This document shows, in pieces, positions 44,673 through 53,850 of a stretch of DNA of 58,177 bases (within the stretch, counting starts at the first letter, position 1; each line of letters starts with the position of its first letter). Source of the DNA: AM-1111 sp046302135 (lineage in GTDB: Bacteria > Bacteroidota > Bacteroidia > B-17B0 > Aurantibacillaceae); assembly GCA_046302135.1 (NCBI GenBank), contig JBKCIQ010000073.1, positions 1 to 58,177 on the forward strand, given 5' to 3'. The notes below the pieces were generated by a model, which saw only the letters and a list, made by a program, of their open reading frames with translations, made no database searches and had not been told where the DNA came from. The translations under genes were made by a program, and so were the position numbers.

Positions 44673-45443
44673 TCACCTTTGCCATCCTTCAATAAAATAA
44701 TTTTTAGTGAAAAGCTTTTTTTCTAAACCACTTTTATCCTCTATATACCATACCTCAAACCTAGCCGCATACGGCTTACCCCAGTCGCCTTCATAAATGG
44801 TAAAGTCTGAATTTGTACTGAATTTAACAACGCTGTCTCTTGAGTTATAAATCCTTATCTCGCTTGATTTTTTAAGGCGATCTGCAGAAAGTCCATATTC
44901 TTTTGTGATTTCAAATGCTTTTAAATAAATCGTTCCGCTATCTATTTTTCCCGTCCAAAAATCAAATTCGTATTGACCCGGTTGAAAAGAATTATACAAC
45001 TGAAAATCTTGATCAGACCTAATTAAATTACAGATGCTGTCAGGTCTTTGTCCGTCAGCGGTTAAATCTATAGGATATTCTATTTTGATTCCTTCTGGAA
45101 TTTTCAAATTGTCCGCCCAACCATCACCATCTATCGTTTCGATGAAAAATGCAAATATGGTGTAAACTATTATTACAGATACTGAACCAAAAAAAACTAT
45201 TCCGGTTAAAAAACCTTTGAGCCATTGTTTTTTTGACAACTGATAGATAATCGATATAAAAAGACAAAGCATAGATAAAGCTAGAATCCAAATACTGATA
45301 ACACTTAAGATGTAGGAATTAATAAACCGATCTACTAATAATATTATAATAGCAAACAACCATAATAGAATGGGTCTCCAGGCATTTTCAAAACAAAAAT
45401 TAAAAAACTTGGAAATCTTCATGATTAAATTGGGAATCTGCAA
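44673..45443 (-). CDS. Membrane protein of unknown function
   Basis: A 256-residue protein, or 249 from the ATG at 45422 (MKISKFFNFCFENAW). Three hydrophobic segments (about 22-40, 44-66 and 75-99) are followed by a soluble domain of about 150 residues with an acidic start (ETIDGDGWADN) and strand-like stretches (QYEFDFWTGKIDSGTIYLKA, FEVWYIEDKSG). I recognise no family. It follows the LD-carboxypeptidase gene on the same strand after about 25 bp, so an envelope role is possible by context only. Confidence 0.65.
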   Translation of the reverse strand: MQIPNLIMKISKFFNFCFENAWRPILLWLFAIIILLVDRFINSYILSVISIWILALSMLCLFISIIYQLSKKQWLKGFLTGIVFFGSVSVIIVYTIFAFFIETIDGDGWADNLKIPEGIKIEYPIDLTADGQRPDSICNLIRSDQDFQLYNSFQPGQYEFDFWTGKIDSGTIYLKAFEITKEYGLSADRLKKSSEIRIYNSRDSVVKFSTNSDFTIYEGDWGKPYAARFEVWYIEDKSGLEKKLFTKNYFIEGWQR

Positions 45444-45468
45444 TCATAAAATCAATTATAATTACAAA

Positions 45469-46377
45469 TCAACTAAATGAGATTTTAAGATTTTGTTCGT
45501 CAATTTCAACTACTGATTCCCTCCCCAAATAAACCGCTAGATTCCTATCTATATGGCCAGATGAAAATTCAAATGCCACAGGATAATCATATTCTTTCAC
45601 CGCGTCCCAAATAATTTCTTCTGCTGTTTTTCCAAACGGAACTGCATTGTCTTTCATTTCAGTCATTCCGCCAATTATCAAGCCTTTTAATTTATCCAAC
45701 TTTCCTGAACGTTTCAAGTTCAGCATCATTCTGTCTACGTGATATAAATACTCATCAAGGTCCTCAAGAAATAATATTTTTCCCTCCGTGTCAATATCTG
45801 AAATACTCCCGTTTAACGCATATATCAAAGATAAATTTCCTCCAACAAGAACTCCTTGTGCTTCACCCACCCGATTCGGAACTTGAACGGAAAAATTTCT
45901 TCGATCTGATATTTCTGAATAATTTCCGCTTAATGCATTGATTAAACTGTTTGTTGCTTCCTCGTTTTTTAAAAAATTTATTGGCATTGTGCCATGAATA
46001 GTTGAAACATTACAATTTGTATGAATGTGACTGTGTAAAACTGTTATATCACTGTAACCACAGACCCATTTTGGATTTTTATTAAATAGAGAAAAATTAA
46101 TTTTATCAATGATTCTTAGTGTTCCGTAACCGCCTCGCGCAATAATTATTGCCTTAATTGTTTCATCATCTAAAGCCCATTGTAAATCACTCGCACGTAA
46201 ATCATCACTGCCTGCAAATTGATTTTCCTCCTCAAAAAGGTTTTTACCATATACCACTTCGAAATTTAATCTCCTCAAAATTTCACCAGCAGCATCCACA
46301 TCATCTTTAGAAATTTTTCTGGCAGTAGCTACAATCGCAATTTTATCACCTTCTTTTAGATACGGGGGAATTATCAT
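45469..46377 (-). CDS. LD-carboxypeptidase (peptidase S66 family)
   Basis: A 302-residue cytoplasmic enzyme. S66 signatures are present: ARGGYGTLRII (about 80-90), the nucleophile Ser in GYSDITVLHSH, the catalytic Glu region around FLEDLDEYLYHVDRM and the catalytic His in FSSGHIDRNLAV. LdcA-type enzymes remove the terminal D-Ala from muropeptide tetrapeptides during peptidoglycan recycling. Some relatives act on other peptides, such as microcin immunity proteins. The gene is divergent from the arylsulfotransferase-like gene across about 106 bp. Confidence 0.9.
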   Translation of the reverse strand: MIIPPYLKEGDKIAIVATARKISKDDVDAAGEILRRLNFEVVYGKNLFEEENQFAGSDDLRASDLQWALDDETIKAIIIARGGYGTLRIIDKINFSLFNKNPKWVCGYSDITVLHSHIHTNCNVSTIHGTMPINFLKNEEATNSLINALSGNYSEISDRRNFSVQVPNRVGEAQGVLVGGNLSLIYALNGSISDIDTEGKILFLEDLDEYLYHVDRMMLNLKRSGKLDKLKGLIIGGMTEMKDNAVPFGKTAEEIIWDAVKEYDYPVAFEFSSGHIDRNLAVYLGRESVVEIDEQNLKISFS

Positions 46378-46483
46378 GCTGTAAAGTTATCAATCTCGTT
46401 TTCCCAAAAACAATTAGTTTTTAAACATTTTATTTTCCATCAATCTAATATTGAATTGGAGAAATGTTATTATTTTAGTGTCA

Positions 46484-48127
46484 ATGAAAAAACTTAATTT
46501 AATATTAATCCTACTTGTTACAGCAACTGTAATTTTTTGCCAACCCACAGTAGGTTTGCTTCAATATGGTAATGGCGACTATCCGGGTTATGTATTAATG
46601 GCCCCAAATTCCTCCAACAAAACTTATCTTTTAGACAAATGCGGTTATAAAGTTCATGAATGGAACAGTACATATGTTCCCGGTCAATCTGCTTATCTCT
46701 TACCCGATGGCTCCTTGCTTAGAACCGGAAGAGTAAACAACAGCAATTTTTCAGGAGGAGGTTCAGGCGGAATTATTGAACGTTATAACTGGAACGATAG
46801 CCTGATTTGGTCTTATTTGATTTCTACAACCAGCGAATGTCAGCATCATGATATCAAGCCAATGCCGAACGGAAATGTTTTAGCTTTGGTTTGGGAGAGA
46901 AAAACTGCCAATCAGGTAATAGCGCGTGGAAGGAATCCGAGCCTGGTAAACAACATCATGTGGGTAGAAAAAATTATTGAAGTTCAACCTACAGGACCAA
47001 CTACAGGTAACGTAGTTTGGCAATGGACCAATTGGGACCACATCATTCAGGATTACGACAGTACAAAGCCTTATTTTGGTGTAGTAGCTGATCATCCAGA
47101 AAGATTCAATTTTAACTACCTCAACGGAAATGTTACCACGGATTGGATGCATTTCAACGGGATTGATTATGATCCTGTAAACGATTTAATAATCATGAGC
47201 TCAAGGAGAATGTGTGAGGTTTATGTTGTAGATCACAGTACAACAACAGCACAGGCAACAGGCCATACAGGAGGAAATTACGGAAAAGGAGGAGATATTT
47301 TATACAGATATGGAAATCCTATGGCATACAACCGCGGAACGTTAGCAGACAGAAAATTCTATTATCAGCATTGCCCCACTTTTATCGCTCAGGGGTACCC
47401 ACAAGCAGGCAAAATAATGGTTTTTAACAATGGAGTAAACCGTCCCGCGGGAGCATTCTCTACGGTAGATGTAATAGAACCTCCGGTAGATGCTTCCGGA
47501 AATTTTATAATAAACACAGGTCAGGCATTCGGCCCTCAAAATTTATATTGGTCATATACCGATCCAACACCCACTAATTTTTACTCAGGATTAATCTCCG
47601 GCGCTTACAAAATGGAAAACGGAAACGTTTTTATAACTTCGGGCCAGTTGGGGATTTTATTTGAAGTTGACAGCTCAGGCAATAAGCTATGGACCTATCA
47701 GAATCCGATTACAACCAACGGACCACTATCGCAAGGCGATACTAATATTACCACAACAGGAGTGTTTAAGGCTCAATTTTATCCTTTGAACTATAACGCT
47801 TTTTCAGGACAAAATTTATCGCCCCAAGGTCCGCTTGAATTAAATCCTATTAATTACAACTGTGCAATGACTCTCGGGCAAAACGAGAATGAAAATAAAA
47901 TTTTGAAGAACATTTACCCGAACCCTGTAAGCGATATTTTAACTGTAAAGAGTAATCTCAGCGAGAAATTATTTTATGCAATTACAGATATTTCAGGAAA
48001 AACACTACTCAGCGGTGAATTTTATTCTGAAACAAGCTTGAACGCCTCTTTATTATCGCCCGGGGTTTACTTTTTAAAAATTAAGGGTAAAGATTCTGAG
48101 GAAACCAAAAGATTTGTGAAGTATTGA
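46484..48127 (+). CDS. Arylsulfotransferase-like protein with T9SS sorting domain
   Basis: A 547-residue protein from the ATG at 46484 (MKKLNLILILLVTATVIFCQ, signal peptide). An earlier TTG frame start at 46451 would disrupt the signal. The body (about 20-470) is a beta-propeller of the ASST/arylsulfotransferase type with CGYKVHEWNS, SECQHHDIKPMPNGNVLAL and ENGNVFITSGQLG. True ASSTs move sulfate between phenols via a covalent His; whether this one is active is unclear. The last about 75 residues form a T9SS type A sorting domain (IYPNPVSDILTVKS, LSPGVYFLKIKG), so it is likely surface-exposed or released. Confidence 0.85.
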   Translation: MKKLNLILILLVTATVIFCQPTVGLLQYGNGDYPGYVLMAPNSSNKTYLLDKCGYKVHEWNSTYVPGQSAYLLPDGSLLRTGRVNNSNFSGGGSGGIIERYNWNDSLIWSYLISTTSECQHHDIKPMPNGNVLALVWERKTANQVIARGRNPSLVNNIMWVEKIIEVQPTGPTTGNVVWQWTNWDHIIQDYDSTKPYFGVVADHPERFNFNYLNGNVTTDWMHFNGIDYDPVNDLIIMSSRRMCEVYVVDHSTTTAQATGHTGGNYGKGGDILYRYGNPMAYNRGTLADRKFYYQHCPTFIAQGYPQAGKIMVFNNGVNRPAGAFSTVDVIEPPVDASGNFIINTGQAFGPQNLYWSYTDPTPTNFYSGLISGAYKMENGNVFITSGQLGILFEVDSSGNKLWTYQNPITTNGPLSQGDTNITTTGVFKAQFYPLNYNAFSGQNLSPQGPLELNPINYNCAMTLGQNENENKILKNIYPNPVSDILTVKSNLSEKLFYAITDISGKTLLSGEFYSETSLNASLLSPGVYFLKIKGKDSEETKRFVKY

Positions 48128-48140
48128 TTAAAGTGTTGCT

Positions 48141-48167
48141 GGAGTAGAAACTTTTAACGGCTACTCC
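48141..48167. terminator. Hairpin between convergent genes
   Basis: A 7-bp inverted repeat (GGAGTAG and CTACTCC) with a 13-base loop sits between the arylsulfotransferase-like gene and the convergent small secreted protein. It lacks a clear T tract on either strand, so termination is only suggested by position. Confidence 0.3.
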
Positions 48168-48184
48168 GTTCTAAGCGAGTGTTT

Positions 48185-48670
48185 TCAGCAGCCTCCTCCC
48201 CATTTTAGCAATACTCCGTCTTGAAATGTTTCAAATGTAACATTTACATCTTCAGGCGTAAGACATCCACCCATGTTTCTACAAAGTGGTTCTAAAAGAT
48301 TTTTCGCTTGTTCTATGGATAACAATGGGATATATAATTCGTAAGATGCACTTTCGTGTTCGTTATATCCCCACATAACAATCCCCTTATCATAAACACT
48401 TATGCTTCTAGAGTACCATGAATAAGGATCATCCCCGTCTGCAGGATTCCAATTAGGGTTACCGGATTTTTTTCCTCTGTTCTCGTATTGGCTAATTAAT
48501 TTGAAATGTTTTAAATATTCTTCAATTCCTTGGGTTTTATCTTTTATAGGTTTTATGTATGTTGAATTATTTATTACTACGGCTTGGTTTATTTTATTTT
48601 GCCCATTTGTTAACTGGGGGAAAATTTGTAAAGTGATAATTGAAGGAATTATTATTAATAATAGTTTCAT
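48185..48670 (-). CDS. Small secreted protein of unknown function
   Basis: A 161-residue protein from the ATG at 48670 (MKLLLIIIPSIITLQIFPQ); a frame start at 48700 would put ten extra residues before the signal. The mature part is polar, with a GNPNWNPADGDDPYSWY segment and three cysteines near the end (LEPLCRNMGGC and the final WGGGC). The terminal GGGC is unusual. I recognise no family. The gene lies 20 bp downstream of an outer-membrane-like gene that is transcribed first, so they may be co-expressed. Confidence 0.65.
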   Translation of the reverse strand: MKLLLIIIPSIITLQIFPQLTNGQNKINQAVVINNSTYIKPIKDKTQGIEEYLKHFKLISQYENRGKKSGNPNWNPADGDDPYSWYSRSISVYDKGIVMWGYNEHESASYELYIPLLSIEQAKNLLEPLCRNMGGCLTPEDVNVTFETFQDGVLLKWGGGC

Positions 48671-48719
48671 TTTTTTAATAATTACATCTTTACTATGCAT
48701 AAATAAAATTTCCTTTGCT

Positions 48720-49730
48720 TTAATTGAGGTTAATGACCTTATCTAAAACCTTGTTTGAAACTTTTTCAAATAAGGTCTGACCGAATAAAATATTTACGCC
48801 AAGATTCACATATGGGCCCGGCTGAATGTTGTAGGTTCTTGAATTAAAAAATGTGTTGGAAATACTTAAGTTCGAATAGAAATAATAACCGCCTTCAAAC
48901 CTCAACATTAAGGAATTATTCATTTTATGTCTTACCATTAAAAAGGCCTGCCCCCCAGTATGATTCAGATTAGTTCGCATTCCATCCATTTCCATTCCCG
49001 AACGAAATCCATCAGCAGAAGCACCGAGATACAAATTAGTTTTATTCAGTTTAAATTGAAAGTTCACTGTGGCAGGAAGGGTAAAATTCAAAACAAATTT
49101 ATCTCCGTAAGGTAAAGAGCCACCAAAAAACGGCAAAGGAATAAACAAACCATCTGAATACACAAGTCCAAGGCCGTAGTAATATTTTTTCACCAATCCC
49201 TTAACGTGTACTCTTCCTATCAGAGCATTTATTCTCGGGCGAAACTGATCAAAGGTTTTATCCTGTTCTAATACATTAACACCAACATTATAGAACACAA
49301 TCCTGAATTTCCGGTCAAGTTTCATACCCATTAAACTCGCTGAAACATTGTAGAAATTCTTTTTTGGAAGCAGTGTGTCAAAACTTAATTCCGTTTGACG
49401 GTAGCCAACGCGAATACTCCCGAGTGTCTGAGATAATTTTATCTTCAAAGGATTTTTGAGAAAGTTCTTTAAACTAAAGTTGCCGGGGTCAAAATTCAAA
49501 TCAGCGTCCATTTTTGATCTTATCGGGAAGGTAAAAACAGCGTTGGAATTCAGATCGCTGAAATTGCCTGTTGTATCGGAAAACGATGAATTAAAAATAT
49601 ATCTGCTGTCCAACTTTAATCTTGGCCTGTATACTTGTTCAACCTGCTCCAAATCAAAAGTCTGACCAATTAATCCGGAGCAAAATAAAACCAGGATGAA
49701 TGATAGCTTATCGCCTAAATTTAATTTCAC
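48720..49730 (-). CDS. Putative outer-membrane beta-barrel protein
   Basis: A 336-residue protein with a signal peptide (about 1-22, LVLFCSGLIGQ). Amphipathic strands with regular spacing run through the protein (FDLEQVEQVYRPRLKLDSRY, KFRIVFYNVGVNVLEQ, YYYGLGLVYSDGLFIPLPFF, VNFQFKLNKTNLYLGASADG), and it closes with GPYVNLGVNILFGQ, consistent with a barrel of twelve or so strands. It resembles DUF6268-type proteins of this phylum, though I cannot confirm that. It sits 9 bp downstream of the SprB-repeat protein gene, all leftward. Confidence 0.68.
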   Translation of the reverse strand: MKLNLGDKLSFILVLFCSGLIGQTFDLEQVEQVYRPRLKLDSRYIFNSSFSDTTGNFSDLNSNAVFTFPIRSKMDADLNFDPGNFSLKNFLKNPLKIKLSQTLGSIRVGYRQTELSFDTLLPKKNFYNVSASLMGMKLDRKFRIVFYNVGVNVLEQDKTFDQFRPRINALIGRVHVKGLVKKYYYGLGLVYSDGLFIPLPFFGGSLPYGDKFVLNFTLPATVNFQFKLNKTNLYLGASADGFRSGMEMDGMRTNLNHTGGQAFLMVRHKMNNSLMLRFEGGYYFYSNLSISNTFFNSRTYNIQPGPYVNLGVNILFGQTLFEKVSNKVLDKVINLN

Positions 49731-49739
49731 TTTACTGAT

Positions 49740-51809
49740 CTATTCCTTTACAATCTTGGTCCTAATAATTTTATCATCAACCTGAACACAAACAAAATAA
49801 ACACCAGATTCTATTTCCGATATGTTGAATGTTTCTGTGTTTTTGCCTGAGGTGAGTACGCGATGCGATCGCATGATTTCCCTTCCTCTCACATCTAAAA
49901 GTGAAACGCTCATCTTACTATTTTGATTTGTTGTAATGTCCATATTGATTAAATTTTGTGTTGGATTTGGATAGATTCTTACACCCGACATACTTAATTC
50001 ATTGATACCTGTTGAAAGTGGAGCGACGATGTTTCTAACATTAGAACGTGTGGTATTAATAACGCCACGCGTACTGTTACAAGAGTTTGGTCTTACTACC
50101 TCAATGGCGTAGTCTAATGTTCCTCCTCCCGGTGGATTCAAATCGGTGTAGCTGTGAAGATTTGAAGGAAGGGAATCCAGTTTCACCCATCCTGTAGAAG
50201 CATGGTACCTCCAGATGTTGAAAGTGAGGAATGGAAATCCTTCGTAATCATCCCAGGCTAAATTTCTTGTGTTACTAATTCCAACATTTACAGCAAGGTG
50301 AATGGTTTTGTGGTTGGGACTCAAAACTGTTTCAACGCCGCAGGAATCTTTATACGTAATCTTATAACGCCATGCTCTTACTGCAGGATTAGCAACCGGA
50401 TCTGTGTATTCGCTGAGCGAATCAAATGGAAGTGTTTTGATAAGGTTGTAAACGTTCAGGGCGCTTCCTTCTCTGTAAATTTTATACTCCTGAATGCCAT
50501 TGGCGCTCCCGGGCTTTTCCCAGATTACTTTGTTGGTATTGGTAAAACTATCAACTGTTACAATACAAATCTCAGGATTTGTGTTGCCCGATGCGTTGAC
50601 AACATCAATAGTGTCAGCTGTTGAACAGCCGTTAGATCCTGTTGCAACCAGAACGTATGAGCCTGGCGAAAGTCCAGATATGTCTTCGTTTGTTGCTCCA
50701 TTACTCCATAAGAAGTTGTAAGGACCAACCCCACCATTCAAAGTAACATCAATGCTTCCTCCTGCTAAATTTCCGCAACCCCCGGCCGGCGTTACTACGC
50801 TTGTAATGGCAGGGCCCGCGTTGGTTGTAGCAACGGGTCCTGATCCTGTACCAATGCAACCTGCGTTGTCCGTTACCTGAACAGAATAAATTCCAGCTGA
50901 CAAGTTAGTAGCTGTAGGTGTGGTTTGAGAATTTGCGTTGGCAGACCACAAATAAGTGTAAGGTAGAGTTCCTCCTGTGGGGGTAGCTGAAATACTTCCG
51001 TTGCTAGTGCCGCAAGTGGCCGAAATACATCCTATACCAACAGAAACAGCACTAGGCTCTGTAATGTTATAAGAAGCATTTACAACGCATCCCGATGCGT
51101 CTGTGACCACCACATCATAAACACCTGCTGTAAGGTTAGACACAGTTGGTGTAGTGGCTCCGTTACTCCAAAGAATATTAATTGGAGGTGAACCTCCACT
51201 GATGTTCAATGCAATTGATCCGTTACTACCTCCGTTACACGTTACATTGTTTTGAGAAGTTGAGGTAACACTTGGACCGTTACTTGGATTTAGGTTTACC
51301 GTGAGTGAGCTATAACAACCATTGGCATCTGTTACTTGTACAACGTATTGACCGGGCGCAAGACTATCCGCAGTTAAACCGAAATCACCGTTACTCCATT
51401 GTACGTTGTAAGGAGTTTGACCACCATTAATGGTTGCGGTGATGGAGCCGTTGGATGCGCCGCAGGAAGGATTGGTAATGTTAACTGAGATGCTTATACT
51501 GGTAGAGGTAACTGTGATTGGATTAGAGGTGGATGAACAGGCTCCTAAGGTAACCGTTACCGAATAAGAACCGGCAGTATTTACATTGGTGCTTTGTGAT
51601 GTTGCACCGTTAGACCAGTTATTGCCTGTTGGGCTGCTGGAAGTTAAGGTTACAAAACCACCCTGACAAATGATGCTGTTGTTACTCGCAGTAATTGTAG
51701 GCGTTGCCGGCGGAGGATTTTGCGTAACGCTAAAGGATATTAATCCTGTTTGTGAAAAGGCACCCGAACTTAACACAAGTGCAATTAGAAATAGGTAAAA
51801 TTTATTCAT
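49740..51809 (-). CDS. Large surface protein with SprB-like repeats and T9SS sorting domain
   Basis: A 689-residue protein from the ATG at 51809 (MNKFYLFLIALVLSSGAFSQ, signal peptide); the frame extends 22 codons further upstream without a plausible signal. After an Ig-like module (about 40-110) come four SprB-type repeats of about 75 residues, each with a Cys-x-(N/G)-G-S-I start, a PY(N/T)xxWSNG core and an LxxGxYxVxVTDxxGC end. Two FN3-like modules follow (about 430-580). The last about 80 residues are a T9SS type A domain (RIYPNPTQNLINMD to KIVKE). It is probably a surface adhesin; SprB itself is the mobile gliding adhesin, but this protein is far smaller. Confidence 0.85.
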   Translation of the reverse strand: MNKFYLFLIALVLSSGAFSQTGLISFSVTQNPPPATPTITASNNSIICQGGFVTLTSSSPTGNNWSNGATSQSTNVNTAGSYSVTVTLGACSSTSNPITVTSTSISISVNITNPSCGASNGSITATINGGQTPYNVQWSNGDFGLTADSLAPGQYVVQVTDANGCYSSLTVNLNPSNGPSVTSTSQNNVTCNGGSNGSIALNISGGSPPINILWSNGATTPTVSNLTAGVYDVVVTDASGCVVNASYNITEPSAVSVGIGCISATCGTSNGSISATPTGGTLPYTYLWSANANSQTTPTATNLSAGIYSVQVTDNAGCIGTGSGPVATTNAGPAITSVVTPAGGCGNLAGGSIDVTLNGGVGPYNFLWSNGATNEDISGLSPGSYVLVATGSNGCSTADTIDVVNASGNTNPEICIVTVDSFTNTNKVIWEKPGSANGIQEYKIYREGSALNVYNLIKTLPFDSLSEYTDPVANPAVRAWRYKITYKDSCGVETVLSPNHKTIHLAVNVGISNTRNLAWDDYEGFPFLTFNIWRYHASTGWVKLDSLPSNLHSYTDLNPPGGGTLDYAIEVVRPNSCNSTRGVINTTRSNVRNIVAPLSTGINELSMSGVRIYPNPTQNLINMDITTNQNSKMSVSLLDVRGREIMRSHRVLTSGKNTETFNISEIESGVYFVCVQVDDKIIRTKIVKE

Positions 51810-51907
51810 ATTAAGAGAACTAAGATAATTAAAACTTGTTTGTTTTTTGAAAGTTTTTTCCATTTTCGATTTCATTTATAAATTTCAATTTTTGTTTTCA
51901 TTTACCA

Positions 51908-51949
51908 GGCACGTTGAGCTTGTCGAAACGAGCCTTGTCGAAAAGAGCC
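51908..51949. repeat. REP-like element a
   Basis: The 27 bases 51908-51934 (GGCACGTTGAGCTTGTCGAA then ACGAGCC) are identical to the reverse complement of 54476-54502. A truncated tandem copy TTGTCGAAAAGAGCC follows. It lies between the SprB-repeat gene and the end of the first FISUMP gene. Confidence 0.8.
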
Positions 51950-52053
51950 ATATTTTTCTACAACTCTAATCAACTTATTTAATTTACTTTTCATTTTAAT
52001 TTCTCTTTCATCTTTTCTTTTTTTGAGGGTTGAACCCTGAACCCGCAGAAGGG

Positions 52054-53763
52054 TTAATTTTTTATGCAGCGTACAGAATAGCCCCATGCTCTGGGGTTGC
52101 CAATTAAACTCGCAGTACTACTATTGAAGTAGAGGTCTCGCGAACTGGTACTGCTAACCGTACTACTCCAATATTCGCCGCGGGTACCCACATTGCTAAG
52201 CGCGCCACCATTGTAGGCGCGGCCGCCCGCTAAAGGCCATTTTAAAGGCGAGGCAAAAGCCCCTGTGCTGTTGCTACTACTCCAACTTAAGCGGTCAGTA
52301 TCTAATTCTGTAAATGTTGGTAAACGATAGCCACTCGGGCAGGGGTTGTTTACTCCATTTACCCCCTGCCATAGATTAACATTTTGTGGGCTACGCCAAT
52401 CGTATGGAGTGTTAGGTGTTGAAATAAAATTACCATTTCCCGGTTGGTCGGTACTACTTAAAGTGCTAGTAGTTGCAGATGTTCTGCATTGGTGCCCATC
52501 ACTACCTCTGCCCCATTGGTAAAGGTCTCCATAGGAGTTGGCATCGGTACTGCTGGTGGCCACTTGCGTTGCACCCAAATTTCTGTCCATCCAGGTTTTA
52601 CCGGTAGTGGGGTTGGTTACATCAACAATTGCTGTTGGGCCATTACAAAATACGGAGCCGGCGGGATAACAGTTTGCCAATGTATTTACTGTAAATGTTC
52701 CTGTGGTAGTGTTTGTACCGCCTGCACAACCGCCTGTCATGGTTACGGTAAAAGTATAATTTCCACTTACGCTTGGCGTTCCGCTAATGGTTACTACATT
52801 GCTTGCCCAGTTACCGCTCACACCAGTGGGCAAACCGCTAAACGTAGCGCCTGTAGCACCACTCGTTGAGTAGGTTATATTGGTAATGGGTGAATTGATA
52901 CAAACAGTTTGCGCATTGGTTCCTGCCGCAGAGGTAAGTGTAATTATATTGTTTACAGTTATTGTACCTGTGGCAGTATTTGTTCCTGTTGTACAACCAC
53001 CGGACATGGTCACAGTATAGGTATAATTACCGTTTAAAGTAGGTGTTCCGCTGATGGTTACCACATTGCTTGCCCAGTTGCCTGTAACACCGGTTGGTAG
53101 TCCTGTAACCGTTGCACCGGTAGCACCGGTAGTAGCATAAGTAATGTTGGTAATGGCTGTGTTGACGCACTTGGTTTGTGCATTGGTTCCTCCGGCAGAA
53201 GTTAATGCAATTGTGTTGGCGGGAGTAACGGTGATGGTGCCTGTTGCGTTCACACTTCCGCAACCACCCGTAAGTGGAATTGAATAATTGAAAGTGCCGC
53301 TTGCAGTTGGAGTGCCACTAATTGTGATTGTATTTGCATTCCATGACGCAGTAACACCGGCAGGAAGTCCTGTGGCAGTTCCAATGCCTGTGGCTCCTGT
53401 TGTTGTGTGGATGATGTTGGTTAAAGCAGTATTGATACAAAGCGTTGGAGTGGATGAAGCGGCGCTAACGGTGTTGGCGAGTACGGATACAGCATGTTTC
53501 ACAGAAGAATAAACTGGATTGCAATTGGGTGCTGTTACCGCGGCGCGGTAGTATTTATTACTTGTGAAAATAAACCCATAAGGAGAAAAAGTAGCGCCGG
53601 GTATATTGCTCCAATTCAATGAGTCAGAAGATTCCTGCCATTGCAGTGTGCCTGTGTAAGAGGGCAAACCGAGATAAATGCTATCACCGGGGCAATAGGT
53701 AAAGGTTTGAGAGCGCAATGAAAATATTGTAACAATGCTGAACAAAAAAAATATATTTTTCAT
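52054..53763 (-). CDS. Secreted FISUMP-domain protein with three Ig/PKD-like repeats (copy 1)
   Basis: A 569-residue protein with a signal peptide (1-18). Residues about 19-95 form a module shared almost unchanged with the second FISUMP protein (GDSIYLGLPSYTG, SNKYYRAAVTAPNC). Three related repeats of about 85 residues follow (each with CVN/CIN, ITNITY, LPTGVTGNWASNVVTISGTP). The C-terminal about 195 residues are a Fibrobacter succinogenes major paralogous (FISUMP) domain: TGKTWMDRNLGA, GDLYQWGR, NPCPSGYRLPT, YWSSTVSS and YSVRCIKN. Such domains have a lectin-like fold and occur on surface proteins. No T9SS tail is visible. The 49 codons before YSVRC are hypervariable relative to copy 2. Confidence 0.85.
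   Translation of the reverse strand: MKNIFFLFSIVTIFSLRSQTFTYCPGDSIYLGLPSYTGTLQWQESSDSLNWSNIPGATFSPYGFIFTSNKYYRAAVTAPNCNPVYSSVKHAVSVLANTVSAASSTPTLCINTALTNIIHTTTGATGIGTATGLPAGVTASWNANTITISGTPTASGTFNYSIPLTGGCGSVNATGTITVTPANTIALTSAGGTNAQTKCVNTAITNITYATTGATGATVTGLPTGVTGNWASNVVTISGTPTLNGNYTYTVTMSGGCTTGTNTATGTITVNNIITLTSAAGTNAQTVCINSPITNITYSTSGATGATFSGLPTGVSGNWASNVVTISGTPSVSGNYTFTVTMTGGCAGGTNTTTGTFTVNTLANCYPAGSVFCNGPTAIVDVTNPTTGKTWMDRNLGATQVATSSTDANSYGDLYQWGRGSDGHQCRTSATTSTLSSTDQPGNGNFISTPNTPYDWRSPQNVNLWQGVNGVNNPCPSGYRLPTFTELDTDRLSWSSSNSTGAFASPLKWPLAGGRAYNGGALSNVGTRGEYWSSTVSSTSSRDLYFNSSTASLIGNPRAWGYSVRCIKN
52078..52224 (-). other. Hypervariable 49-codon segment of FISUMP copy 1
   Basis: Aligned without gaps to 56107-56253 and 57043-57189. 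The scaffold residues (VGT, YWSSTVS, SR, RA, G) are constant, while 26 positions vary among the three copies. Compared with the other two, the segment immediately after it (coding YSVRCIK) is diverged at the DNA level. Confidence 0.75.
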
Positions 53764-53819
53764 CTTATGAAAGGCTAAGTTTGTCTTACAAAAATAGGGA
53801 AAATAAAAGAAATCATTGC
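53493..53819 (-). repeat. 327-bp direct repeat, copy 1 (5' end of FISUMP gene 1 plus leader)
   Basis: Matches 57669-57995 without indels, with about 18 mismatches by hand count (roughly 94% identity). It covers the promoter, leader, signal peptide and first about 90 codons. The similarity stops exactly where REP-like element b begins. Confidence 0.85.
53789..53796 (-). promoter_or_regulatory. -7 element TATTTTTG of FISUMP gene 1
   Basis: On the minus strand TATTTTTG matches TAnnTTTG, 25 bases before the ATG at 53763. It is conserved in the duplicate at 57965-57972, while flanking leader bases have changed. Confidence 0.5.
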
Positions 53820-53835
53820 TTGTCGAAACGAGCCA
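53819..53835. repeat. REP-like element b (short)
   Basis: GCTTGTCGAAACGAGCC is the core of elements a and c. It lies between the first FISUMP gene and fic, directly at the end of the duplicated 327-bp block. Confidence 0.75.
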
Positions 53836-53850
53836 TTTGTTATTTTAATT

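Noticed and set aside
51902..52087. Minus-strand 61-codon frame between FISUMP1 and the SprB-repeat gene
   Set aside because: It consists of the REP-like element translated (GSFRQGSFRQ) and the end of the FISUMP gene in another frame.
52489..52869. Plus-strand 126-codon frame within FISUMP gene 1
   Set aside because: Antisense to a well-supported gene; its Gly/Thr/Cys-rich sequence reflects the repeated coding DNA.
52680..53490. Repeated DNA in FISUMP1 as a possible mobile or CRISPR repeat
   Set aside because: The three about 255-bp units encode in-frame Ig/PKD-like protein repeats, so protein repeat duplication explains them.
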